Source: Cruorifilaria tuberocauda
Lineage: Eukaryota > Nematoda > Chromadorea > Rhabditida > Onchocercidae
Length of the DNA stretch: 64,000 bases
Direction of reading: 5' to 3'
NCBI GenBank assembly: GCA_013365365.1
Contig: JABVXU010000023.1
Span: forward strand, 124,001 to 188,000
In this document: piece after piece, positions 29,501-38,236 of the stretch
Position numbering within the stretch: the stretch's first letter is position 1
Layout: every line of letters begins with the position of its first letter
The notes under the pieces: generated by a model
Database searches by the model: none
Seen by the model: the letters and a program-made list of their open reading frames with translations, nothing else
What the model was told of the DNA's origin: nothing
Translations under genes and position numbers: made by a program

Positions 29501-30871
29501 TTTACTCCTTTATTATTTACTTTTACTTCATGTTGGAATTTAAGTAAAGGTTACATTAAAGATGATAAGACAAAGCTTTCTGTTAATTTTTTCTTTTTTG
29601 CAGAAGTGCGAACATGGATAGACAAAATATTAGCATTGTGTCGTGCTAACGGATTTGTAAGTACCTTATTGGGTCGTCGCCGATTTCTACCTCAAATAAC
29701 CGGTGTATTGCAAGCAGAATCAACTCATGCTGAACGACAAGCTATTAATACTTGTATACAGGCAGGTGTTACATATATTTAATTTTTTTATAATCATGTG
29801 CACTCGGCTTATTTGTTGACGCAATGTTACATAGTAGGATTACCGAAAGCTAAGGATTTCATGAATACGACATGGTTCTAGTAGTGAAACTATTCCATTT
29901 TATCTATCAGATATATCGAAATGTTAGAACTTTGAAGCATGAACAAAAGTTTTGGAAAAAGTTTTTGGAATAAAATGTCATCTCGATGTGCTTCACAAAA
30001 TTGGAATGTTGATCAAACTTGATCTAATTGGAAAGACTATTGTTTTCAAGAATTGAATTGTTGAGATGGATTAAATTTATAAATAAATAGGATGAAATAT
30101 ATTATTAAATCTTTTTTATGTCTTATAAGTATTTCAGTAGAGAACGCACGATCCCGTCAAAAAAATAAGCAGAAAATGGAATATTTTAGATTTGTAATAG
30201 TTACGTAATCAGTCAGAGCTGGAAAGTACAACTGAGACATTTTAATATCGAATTCGTTCAATGTTTACGCAAAAATATTGCAAATATTGCATATAACTTT
30301 TTTTCTGCCTCTTTACAGATCACATGGAGAATTTTATCATTTCTTCCTCACAAAGATCATTCGTCTTTTTCAGGGCTATTTCTAAAATTTTTTGAAATTA
30401 TTTTCTAAATATTTTTTAAATAGTTGAAACCGCCTTGCAGGGTTCGGCAGCCGAATTATTCAAAATGGCACTATTGAATTTGCGGAAAAATTTATTAGGT
30501 CGGTTTTTCCTTTTTGAAGATTTATTATAAGAAAATTAGAGACAAGAAATCGAAAACTGATGTAAAAAATTTGACTTAGACTGTTATCATATCAAAATAA
30601 TACCGACGGCATTGATCTTAAAGATTTGACTGATCTCTTTGAAATGTAATAGGTTATAGATTGCTATTTCATTTTAGGCACTAATTCATTTATCATCATG
30701 CAAATGCACGACGAGGTATTGGTAGAAACAGATGAAAATTCAGTAGCTTCAGCTGTTGAAATCATCAAGCATTCCATGATATCAGTTATCCCAAATTTGC
30801 GAGTTCCGTTAGCAGTTAGGATTTTGTCCGGAAAAAGTTGGGGCGAGCTTACAGAATATTTTGAAACTTGA
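8598..30871 (+). CDS. polq-1: DNA polymerase theta (helicase-polymerase fusion)
   Basis: Enzyme of theta-mediated (microhomology) end joining, acting in the nucleus at broken or stalled replication sites. Exons: 8598-8873, 9079-9229, 9489-9591, 9838-10059, 10457-10713, 11929-12141, 19281-19402, 19665-19800, 19989-20125, 20366-20545, 20857-20992, 22447-22690, 23952-24068, 24850-25021, 25462-26477, 26571-26716, 26957-27189, 27416-27661, 27800-27883, 28089-28238, 28424-28598, 28855-29036, 29170-29281, 29604-29761, 30441-30498, 30678-30871; 1739 residues with every phase consistent. Helicase: Walker A APTSSGKT (49-56), DEFH box (148-151), SATLPN (186-191), motif [10 protein letters not shown] (394-401). 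Polymerase: motif A with catalytic Asp1513 in [10 protein letters not shown], motif B/finger [16 protein letters not shown] (1561-1576), motif C QMHDE with Asp1687/Glu1688. The 338-residue exon 15 (823-1160) is polar and probably disordered, like the variable central domain of POLQ. Intron 24 appears to be GC-AG. Intron 6 contains the ceh-10 gene on the other strand. The start follows a T-rich run ending in AAG (8583-8585); an upstream exon is not excluded. Confidence 0.93.
10714..11928 (+). other. POLQ intron 5 (1.2 kb)
   Basis: Lies between the exon ending in the AFHHAG helicase motif and the exon starting at 11929. It holds a loose TTAC/TTAT-rich stretch around 11345-11420 and no coding exon I can support. 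Confidence 0.55.
12142..19280 (+). other. POLQ intron 6 (7.1 kb), host of a nested gene
   Basis: Both flanking exons are secure: motif VI ends at 12141 and the next helicase exon starts at 19281, joining in phase 1. The intron contains the whole ceh-10 coding region on the minus strand (14897-17832). The remaining 2.7 kb (12142-14896) and 1.4 kb (17833-19280) show no further exon. They may hold ceh-10 UTRs and control elements. Confidence 0.85.
14897..17832 (-). CDS. ceh-10: CEH-10 / VSX (CHX10-type) homeodomain transcription factor
   Basis: Paired-like homeodomain factor. In C. elegans ceh-10 specifies the AIY interneuron and other neurons; VSX genes act in retina and interneurons of vertebrates. 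Exons in transcript order: 17445-17832, 16938-17113, 16118-16192, 15776-15953, 14897-15144; 354 residues. Visible parts: a glycine run (residues 10-22); an eh1/octapeptide-like FGIHSLLGL (64-72), a likely Groucho-corepressor motif; the homeodomain at about 168-227 with [11 protein letters not shown], helix-3 [12 protein letters not shown] and glutamine at position 50; then a CVC domain (about 228-288) with [20 protein letters not shown] and [16 protein letters not shown], diagnostic of the VSX/CEH-10 group. The tail carries Asn/His-rich runs and ends in TRGN. The start is the first ATG of the glycine-rich exon, preceded by purine-rich DNA; a short upstream exon cannot be excluded. The gene lies wholly inside POLQ intron 6 on the opposite strand. 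Confidence 0.95.
20318..20338. repeat. (TA)n microsatellite in a POLQ intron
   Basis: About ten uninterrupted TA dinucleotides inside POLQ intron 9, ending 27 bases before the exon at 20366. Such tracts vary in length between individuals. Confidence 0.85.
20993..22446 (+). other. POLQ intron 11 (1.45 kb)
   Basis: Flanked by the exon ending at 20992 and the exon starting at 22447, joined in phase 1. It contains pyrimidine-rich and AT-rich sequence but no exon or structured RNA that I can support. Confidence 0.6.
22691..23951 (+). other. POLQ intron 12 (1.26 kb)
   Basis: Lies between the exon ending in VPYVR and the exon starting RRNNNEG. A purine-rich stretch lies around 23510-23660. I see no coding sequence. 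Confidence 0.6.
24069..24849 (+). other. POLQ intron 13 (0.8 kb)
   Basis: AT-rich intron between phase-2 exon ends. Nothing else recognised. Confidence 0.6.
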
Positions 30872-32402
30872 TAATCTTAATCAGTTGTGGATCATTACCA
30901 ATCGCCATCTGAAAAGTTCCGTTTTGATCAAAAAATGCAATTTCCCATTATCTTCCTGTTATTAAATTACTTTGTCAAGTGTTAATCAGATCTCATTTTA
31001 CTCGCTGACATCTATATTGGGATCTCACTTTCTAACATTTGATTGTTTTGAATTTTTCATTACAGCTGCTTTTTCATTAGCAACACCTCCCAATAACGTA
31101 CACAACATGAATGATATACTTTCCGGAAGAGATTTCGATTCTTTTGATTAAAAAATTTCATATCAATAATTTTCCTTTTGAAACCTAATTCCTATAAAGA
31201 AGTTTCGTAGATCAAATAATTCCATGATCAAATGATACTATTATGTATTATTTTTGATATGTTATTTGATTGTTTTGATTTTCTAAGCTTATTCTAGTCG
31301 ATTCGTCGATTCAATCAATTATAGTTGTTGAATTTTCAATATTATGCGATTTTTAATGATATATAACTCATACTTGATCGATTGTTAATGACATGTAGTT
31401 TGTACTTATCTGATTTTTAATGATATTTTGTACATATCTGGTTGTCAGTGATATTTCGTCTGAACTTATTTGATTGTTAATGATATATACCTTACACTTC
31501 ACCGATTATTATTGATATTTGTCAATTTGTCCGATTGTCAATTACATCAGTTTTTGCAAAATATAATCTAGTCATATTTTGTATTATAAAGGCCCAAAAT
31601 CCGCATATTATTAAACTCACTATATTTCTATTTGATAAAAATATCTGCCGATAATAATAGAAAATTTAAAAGCAAAACATATTAATGATTTACATTAAAT
31701 GATATAAATGCGTGAGTCGAAATAAAATATCCATGACTGCAAATCATTTGATGCAAGTGTATGATATGCTTGAAATGTTAGAGAAGTATTTTTAACTTGA
31801 ATAAACGATAGAAAAAATTAAAATGGAGTGTTTGATTATAATACCGGTAAGAGCGAAAAGTATCAGCTACAAAGGTTTCGAGAGAATGATATTTAGTGAA
31901 ATGGATAAACGACAAATACGACCGAGAAGTTGATAACTATGATAGGAAATGAAAAAATGAATTATTACAATGAAATTATTACAGGTATATTGCCAAAATA
32001 TTTCACCGAATAATTGGAATTTGGAAAGATTATGGTCGAAATGAATGAGAATGATGGAGGTGAATAGAATAACAGGACGAAATAATTACTTTACACAAAA
32101 CAGATTTGAAATTTGTTCCTTCTCCGCATTAAGTGGACAATCAAGAGATTTAGTATACTTTAACATATGGAAGAGAGAAAGGGTAAAACGAGACCCAGGA
32201 CAAAAATAAACGCCGAAAATAAGTAACTATGCTAGTCTTACACTAAGCTACATATTCGTCGGAAAAGCTGTACTGATGTACTAACTATTGTATTTCGTTT
32301 ATTTTATAACCTAAATATTTTATTTAGAAAAAAAAGACCCATTTTCTAGTACAAAGATAAATGATTTCTTGAAAAAAAAAGATTAGGCTTACAAAGTAAT
32401 TA
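30872..32402. other. POLQ 3' flank with a degenerate minisatellite
   Basis: 1.5 kb after the POLQ stop. It holds the tandem repeat at 31348-31550 and AATAAA hexamers at 31721-31726 and 31800-31805, both far from the stop. No coding exon is seen. Confidence 0.55.
31348..31550. repeat. Degenerate tandem minisatellite, about 32-bp unit, 6.5 copies
   Basis: Successive units start at 31348, 31380, 31412, 31440, 31472, 31504 and 31533. Each opens with GATTGTTAATGATAT or a close variant and then a T/C-rich half ending near ACTTATCT. Unit lengths are 32, 32, 28, 32, 32, 29 and a partial 18. The copies have diverged, so the array is old. Confidence 0.75.
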
Positions 32403-32911
32403 CTATATGTTTTCTCCAGAACGCCAGATTGAATTTTGGTTTAATTCGATCCTTGCCATTTGATAAGAATTTCTCCAGACCGAAACGTGTTTATCCAAAT
32501 TCTGGAAACAGGCGAAACTAATACGATTCAAATTAGCAGTAAAAACTGGCAACAAGACTCACAAATGTAATGACAAAACCGCTTACATGATTCACCAACA
32601 ATCAGTGTTCGTATGCAACGGACCGTCTTCCTTCCATAAAAATTGATACCTTGAAAGGTTTTGTAGATGTATACAGCGTCGGGTGTTCTGTTCAATAAAC
32701 AACGCTTTCCGAGATGTTGGTTCTTCAACCTTTCGAACTCGAGAAATCGAGTGATATTTTGATATTTAAGTGGTAGCTTGGATCAGTAGAATATTTCAGT
32801 GGTACTTCAAGATAATGGAATAAGCTTACTGAGGCTTAGCGCCTCGAAAATGTGATTCATAAGATGTTTCCTACTATGACGTCCAATTCCATTAAATTCT
32901 AGCATTTTCAT
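32403..32911 (-). CDS. Possible small uncharacterised gene (three-exon model)
   Basis: Unrecognised. A minus-strand model with consistent phases: exon 1 from ATG 32911 with a good GTAAGC donor after the codons for EALSL, exon 2 ending at 32650 (donor GTATCA), exon 3 32403-32517 after a TTAG acceptor, ending in GENI and TAG. The product would be about 90-95 residues, polar, with no domain I know. The exon 2 start is ambiguous: CGAG at about 32736 or GAAG at about 32726. A different frame through exons 2 and 3 is equally open and would end at 32441, and part of exon 3 is open on the plus strand too. That is why confidence is low. The region is more GC-rich than its flanks. It lies between POLQ and BUD31, in neither transcript. 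Confidence 0.25.
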
Positions 32912-33083
32912 ATAAAGAGAAACTCTAGCAATACGATAAAAAGATAGCCGGTATCAAATATGTATCAAAATGAAGTGACTAGTCTTACTCGAAAATTTTC
33001 TGCACAATATTACAATTATTTCTTGAATTTGCTGTCTTATAAGGTTTTTTGCAATCCTCAAACTTCAAGGTGGATAAGTGATA

Positions 33084-34123
33084 ATGTCTGTTGCAAATCG
33101 TTTACGACGAATGCATAAACAACCACCAGAGGGATGGGATCTAATTGAACCAACATTGGATGAATTCGAAGCAAAGATGCGTGAAGCCGAAACAGATCCT
33201 CATGAAGGGAAACGTAAGACAGAAACGCTTTGGCCTATTTTCAAGGTAAGCATTTGTTTTTGAAAAACAAAAACAAACGAGAAATTGCGAGGAAGAATTG
33301 GGCAAATGAACGAAAAAGTAGCTCTTTTTCAGATACATCATCAGCGTTCGAGATATATTTATGATTTATACTACAAACGCCAAGTAATTAGCAGAGAATT
33401 ATATCAGTTTTGTTTGGATACAAAATTAGCTGATGAGAAATTAATAGCAAAGTGGAAGAAACAGGGATATGAAAATTTATGTTGTTTACGATGTATTCAA
33501 ACGAGGGATACTAATTTCGGCACTAACTGTATATGTCGTGTACCGAAGAGTAAATTAGATGTGGTTGGTGGACCATTTTGATCTTATCATTTTTCTTTTT
33601 TTTTCCAAGTTTTTTAAAAACATGAAAAAAACGATACCATTTGATTTGCTTGCAGAATTAATGATGTATTAAATATAAAAAAATGGTTTCGACAGTGTCA
33701 TCTCACACAATAGATTAAAAACAGCCAATCAGTAATTTGCTGTTTAATTTTAGAACTGAGAGAGAGAGAGGAGAAGAGGGAGTTAAGTGTGCTTTAATTC
33801 TGCATTACGTATTCGACATTCCTAACATCCGATACATCTGATATGCTTTGATGATTTTTTATAAAAGTTTATAGAATCTTATATTACTGTAGTGAAAAGT
33901 TACGGCAAGTAATTGAGCTTTGTAACTGGTTATTATACAATCATGAATAGTTACTTTATTTTCTAGAAATAAATAGATTTTTTGAGACTACACTGGAGCA
34001 AAATAATGAAAGCGAAGATTAAATGCGAATTGCGTTGAGCCAAAAGACGAAATTAATTGAAATTATTTTCAGGGCCGCGTAGTAGAATGCGTCCATTGTG
34101 GGTGTCGAGGATGTTCGGGATGA
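33084..34123 (+). CDS. bud-31: BUD31 / G10 spliceosome protein
   Basis: Small nuclear protein of the activated spliceosome (retention-and-splicing/NTC-related), needed for pre-mRNA splicing. Exons 33084-33245, 33333-33563, 34073-34123 give 147 residues; the family is about 144. Nearly the whole protein is recognisable: [35 protein letters not shown], the [19 protein letters not shown] block, [19 protein letters not shown] and the C-terminal [13 protein letters not shown]. The zinc-binding cysteines of the C-terminal half are intact. The ATG at 33084 is preferred over an in-frame GTG at 33078. Intron 2 starts with the weak donor GTTGGT; the junction DV-GRVVEC is fixed by homology. A TTCAAG acceptor-like site lies about 15 bases before the ATG, so a spliced leader is possible. 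Confidence 0.95.
33757..33783. repeat. GA-rich simple repeat in BUD31 intron 2
   Basis: A short run of GAGAGA followed by GGAGAAGAGGGAG. Purine-only on the plus strand. Confidence 0.6.
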
Positions 34124-34949
34124 TTAGAAATTTCAAACTTCACTTTTTTAACATAAAATAACTAATCTGTGTTTATGGGTGATTTTGTGTAACATATTAA
34201 AGAAAAAGAAACAGTTATGCTTACTTATGCAGATGAATTTAATTATAATTAGTTGTAAATTAAGGAACTGTTCCCTTCAAAACATCTGGATAAGAGAGTA
34301 ACTCCTGATGAACTGCGGTTTCCTTTTACACGTTTTATAACACTACGATTCATTTAATATTGTGACAGTATATTTCCTTGATGATTGTTACTTTTTGTTT
34401 CAATTTATGAGGCAATGAAACTTTTTACCAAGCTTTTAATTCAGAGAAATCTTTTATCGACTTTTCACCGGTTATATGCTCAGTTACACGTTTTTTAAGC
34501 ATAAATAGAAAGATACCTTATGCCTAGAATAGCTGAATTTAAATGAAAGGAAAGGGATAAAGAGGTTCATCCAACAAAATAAAATCATTTATCTTAAAAA
34601 TGTTTTGTTCCATGTTCTGAATAATAATGCCTTTTTCAAGGAAACTTGTAATGTTAGTAGTTATACGAGCCTTTCATGTAGCTATCGTTTAAACTTTTAA
34701 ACTGAGTTTTTTCGTTAGTTTCACATCGAAAGGAGAAGCCTTTGTTAAGTATATGACTATAGCTTATTTATCTCGAAATGAAATTTAATGTGATGTGATC
34801 TACACTTACCAAAAAAGTAATCTTTTCATTCAATATTTGTTTGTGCAGAACAAGGTGAAAGTTAATAATGACAGTAATTATTGAATACCAGAGTATGTTC
34901 ATTACTTCCGAATCTACGGATCCATGAATATTACGGAAAGAGATCTAAA
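34124..34949. other. Intergenic between convergent BUD31 and UQCR10 genes
   Basis: 826 bases between two 3' ends that face each other. A variant polyadenylation hexamer ATTAAA lies near 34196 for BUD31. No exon or RNA gene is recognised. Confidence 0.55.
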
Positions 34950-35339
34950 TCATCCCTTGAAAGCCAAATCATCAACATATTTATCCTTGATGTCCTTCCA
35001 TAATTTCCCTTTGTTGTACTGAAAAGCAAATTCCGCAACATCGAATAAATAATTCGTATAGATTTCTATATGAAGAGATGAGAGAGAAAGAAACCTCGAA
35101 AAAAATATATCGCTATGACAACTGCATAATTTTATATATCATATTATAAAAACTTTCTCCCTACCAAATTATCTATGTAACGTTACATGTATTGTAATTG
35201 ATAGAATTACCTGATTGAAGAGATAATCACCACCCTTATCAACGACCAAATCTACTGAAATCGCTCCAATAGTCAGTGCCAGAAAAAGTGTTGAGAAACG
35301 TTTGGTGATAAATTTATACGCGTAACTGGCGGGACCCAT
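34950..35339 (-). CDS. Cytochrome bc1 complex subunit 9 (UQCR10/QCR9 family)
   Basis: Small single-pass subunit of mitochondrial complex III, inner membrane. Two exons in transcript order, 35211-35339 and 34950-35018, give 65 residues against about 63 in the human protein. Family features: basic residues before the membrane span (FITKRFSTLF), the hydrophobic segment LALTIGAISVDLVVD, the conserved DKGGDYLFNQYNKGKLWKDIKDKY stretch split by the intron exactly after NQ, and a short tail ending AFKG. Start: ATG 35339 follows an AAG acceptor-like site nine bases upstream. An in-frame ATG at 35363 would give 73 residues. It is convergent with BUD31 and lies downstream, on the same strand, of the uncertain gene at 35842-36264. 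Confidence 0.85.
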
Positions 35340-35841
35340 TACGTAGTCCTTGAAATGAAGCATTTAAAAATCATCTTTTCATTTGATATTCGCTTCGTGA
35401 GATTCGACTTATAACAACCAACAATTAAATTAACAAAGACAATACTAAATTAAGGACACAAAATGTAAACTGACAAGAGGTTACGAGATCTTCGGATACT
35501 GCAGTTCAGGAAATATAATGAAATTAAGTGATGTTATTGTACTCAAAATGGGGTAAAGGCTAAATTAACAATTAGAATTTAGCGACTATGGAAAAAAAAA
35601 GAGCGGTAATAATTCCAAGGTCAATAGAACGTTTTATGCACTGTTAAAGAATAGCACACAGAATCTAAGTATAACAGATTTAGAATAGAATTGACTAAAT
35701 AGGAGTAAGGTGTAGAAACTGTAGAAAATCTCACCACATATATCAAAAAAATATCCTATCGATTCTTCGTCTCCTTTCAAAAAATTTATGCAATTAAGTT
35801 ACAAATTTTGAAGATTTATCTTATCATTTTGATATACATAT
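35340..35841. other. 5' flank of the UQCR10 gene
   Basis: 500 bases of AT-rich DNA. The last bases before the UQCR10 start read as a TTCAAG acceptor, a candidate trans-splice site. No other feature is visible. Confidence 0.45.
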
Positions 35842-36264
35842 TCAAACCGTAATAAACGGTATTCTCATCCCTGTTGCGGAATACCAGACGACATAATACA
35901 CTTGGTCATTCCGAATATCGCTTTCCACAATGCCGAACACGGGATTAGTGGAATTTTGTCCATCGATCAATACTGTATGCGTTAAATATGTACCTTTATA
36001 ATTTTATATGCAAAAAGCACAATCTAGTGCCACGGAGAAAACCCAGTCCGATCAAACCGGAGAGATACGACTGTGCAATCAATATCACAACGTGGAATAA
36101 GTAATTTCAACGGACCACCTTGGTCCGTTAAACTTAATTTCGAGAATATCAAAAAAAATCGAATAGGGCAAAGTGCCCAATAGGGAACAGGAAGTTGTTG
36201 GTAGTTCCTTGAATTGCTTGGTATTATACGGTAGGATGCATTTGTGTTATATGCCAGTTTACAT
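35842..36264 (-). CDS. Possible uncharacterised gene fragment (two exons seen)
   Basis: Unrecognised. Exon A, 36119-36264, follows a clean TTTTCAG acceptor and opens with the codons for CKLAYNTNASYRII, continuing through PVPYWALCPIRF. Exon B, 35842-35993, is open from TYLTHTVLIDGQ through IVESDIRNDQVYYVVW to a TGA after FITV. Both join in phase 1. No initiating ATG or first exon was found; it would have to lie between 36264 and the divergent eL21 start at 36550. Alternatively exon A reads on to a stop at about 36021. The amino-acid texture looks coding, but I cannot name a family. It could also be a decaying pseudogene. The predicted donor sits inside a perfect 9-bp hairpin. Confidence 0.3.
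36109..36129. other. Perfect 9-bp inverted repeat (hairpin)
   Basis: AACGGACCA, a three-base loop, and TGGTCCGTT pair without mismatch. A second, smaller palindrome (GGGCA-AAG-TGCCC) lies at 36166-36178. There is no U-run to suggest a terminator and no recognisable snRNA or snoRNA box. Confidence 0.6.
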
Positions 36265-36519
36265 CTGAAAATTCGGAAATATGATTTCGGACAGCAGAGA
36301 ATGTCTTATGAATAATATAGGAATAAGTTTTGATTAACTTTCGTAGGTATATTTTATGTTCTCGTATTTTACATTCTATATTATTCTCACTTTGGTCAGG
36401 AGTAATTTATGTATATTCAAAGTATGTGTATATTTATACAAATAAGGAATCGCTGATCGTATTTTCAACAGGAAGTTTCGGTTGAAAATAATGTTATTTA
36501 ATAACGAGAGATGTATTGT

Positions 36520-36533
36520 TAAAAATATTTCAG
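36520..36533 (+). promoter_or_regulatory. Candidate spliced-leader acceptor of rpl-21
   Basis: AAATATTTCAG ends at 36533, 16 bases before the ATG. Ribosomal protein genes are commonly trans-spliced in nematodes. A 5'UTR intron is the alternative. Confidence 0.45.
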
Positions 36534-36549
36534 GTGTAAATCAGTAGAA

Positions 36550-37681
36550 ATGGTGAACCCAAAAGGTATTCGACGTGGTACACGTTACATGTTTGCGAGA
36601 GCATTTCGAAAACATGGAGTTGAACCTTTGTCGACATTTTATCGGACTTACAAACGTGGTGATATTGTTGACATCAAAGGAAACGGTGCATTTCAGAAAG
36701 GTATGCCTTTTAAGGCATATCATGGACGAACTGGACGTGTTTTTAATGTTACCAAACACGCTGTAGGAGTTTTGGTCAACAAACGTGTCAGGTCACTTAT
36801 GTTTCGAGATCGTCTAAATATCATAATTTTTAGCGACTACTAATTATAAATATTGTATCGCACCTTAATGCTATGATTTTTGCTTTGTTAAACAGTTTCT
36901 TTCTCAAGTCCTCTTTGTTCTGAATGATAATATCTGAAGTAGCGAAGTAGTTTGTCATGTTTGAAATTTTCGGTAAATTCCAGCTGTCTTGAAAACAGCC
37001 ATGAAAGATCCGGAAACTCTGGTATAGGGAAGATTGATCCAGTTTTATGGGAATTTTAAAAAGTGCATATTTATTCCACTTTTCATTTTTAAAACTTAGA
37101 TTTTTTTTAGGAACCGCATTATACAAAAACGTATCAATGTCCGTATTGAACATGTGAGGCCGTCGAAGTGTCGTCAGGATTTTTTGAATCGAGTTAAGGA
37201 AAATGAAAAAAAGAAGAAACTCGCACGGGAAACTGGTCAAATGGTACCTATTAGAAGAATGGTTAGTGGTTTTAGTTTTTTTTTAATTCTATTACAAGGT
37301 CAAGTTTGAAAACAGAGGAAGTGATTCTGATGGGATCCAAATTTGACAAAACAAGCTTAGATGAGGGATGGCAAGAATGCATTGCTTTTATCATTAATTT
37401 TTCGATCTATCATCTTTTTTTATATTTTCATCTGTTCTGCATGCTACGAATTTATACATTGAATAATGTTTTTTTTCATCAAATTTCAATGTTTCTCTAA
37501 TATTTTCGACTTTGTTGTATCATGAAGTGCATCTTTTGTATTTTTTTTGCTCATTTTTATCTATGTAAATAAGCAGTTTGATTTTTTACAGCCAGCAGAA
37601 CCGAGGAAAGCTCATTTCGTGAAGACACGTTCCAATAAACCACAGCTGCTTTGTCCAGTCAGATTTGAAATTATTGCTTAA
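36550..37681 (+). CDS. rpl-21: 60S ribosomal protein L21 (eL21)
   Basis: Structural protein of the large cytosolic ribosomal subunit. Exons 36550-36791, 37111-37261, 37592-37681 give 160 residues, the usual eL21 length. The start [17 protein letters not shown], the [19 protein letters not shown] and [14 protein letters not shown] blocks, the basic [18 protein letters not shown] region and the C-terminal [15 protein letters not shown] are all family-typical. Introns are in phase 2 and phase 0. Upstream is a TTTCAG acceptor-like site, consistent with trans-splicing. The gene is divergent from the uncertain minus-strand segment at 35842-36264. Confidence 0.96.
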
Positions 37682-38211
37682 AGAATATTCATATTTTTCT
37701 CTTTGTTAATGGGTTGGAGTAAAGCTGTTCTTTTTTCTCTTTTATATCAAACACTGCGAGATATTTACGTGTCAGTTCACCGTTGTATTCATATAATTAA
37801 GAAGAAGCTAAGCTTCAGCTTCATGCTACAAATTTTGGAATATATGGTCAAGGAAGAAAGTTTATGTCGGAAGCAAGATTAATTTTGGTATATTGGATAG
37901 AGGTCTATTTTGTTTTTATACATAAGATTCATGGAAAGTGATGCAAACTGCGATGGATCTTGTTCTATATGCGTGATCTATAACTAGTTTTCTTTGCGTG
38001 TTTTCGAGAGAATTAAAAGCTGATAAGATTTAACATACCAAATTGCAACTTAGAACTTAAAAGGCTTTAACAGCCAATACATAAGTGATGAAGTTGTAAT
38101 TCTCTGTATTTTCTGAATGATTTCTAGTGATCTCGTCACTATCATTTTTCGACCATATGCTATTAAGAAACACGAGTTTTTTTTCTCAAATGATAATTTG
38201 ATGTTGAGCTA

Positions 38212-38225
38212 GTTTTCAAACGCAG
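38212..38225 (+). promoter_or_regulatory. Candidate spliced-leader acceptor of prp-3
   Basis: A T-rich stretch ends in CAG at 38223-38225, eleven bases before the ATG at 38237. It could equally end a 5'UTR intron. Confidence 0.4.
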
Positions 38226-38236
38226 AAAATATTGTA

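Noticed and set aside
36000..36180. Possible snRNA, SmY or snoRNA suggested by two clean hairpins and higher GC
   Set aside because: No Sm site next to the hairpin, no C/D or H/ACA boxes in the right places, and the same region is better explained by minus-strand exons.
36541..36759. Minus-strand open frame opposite rpl-21 exon 1
   Set aside because: Shadow of a highly conserved ribosomal protein exon with no independent evidence.
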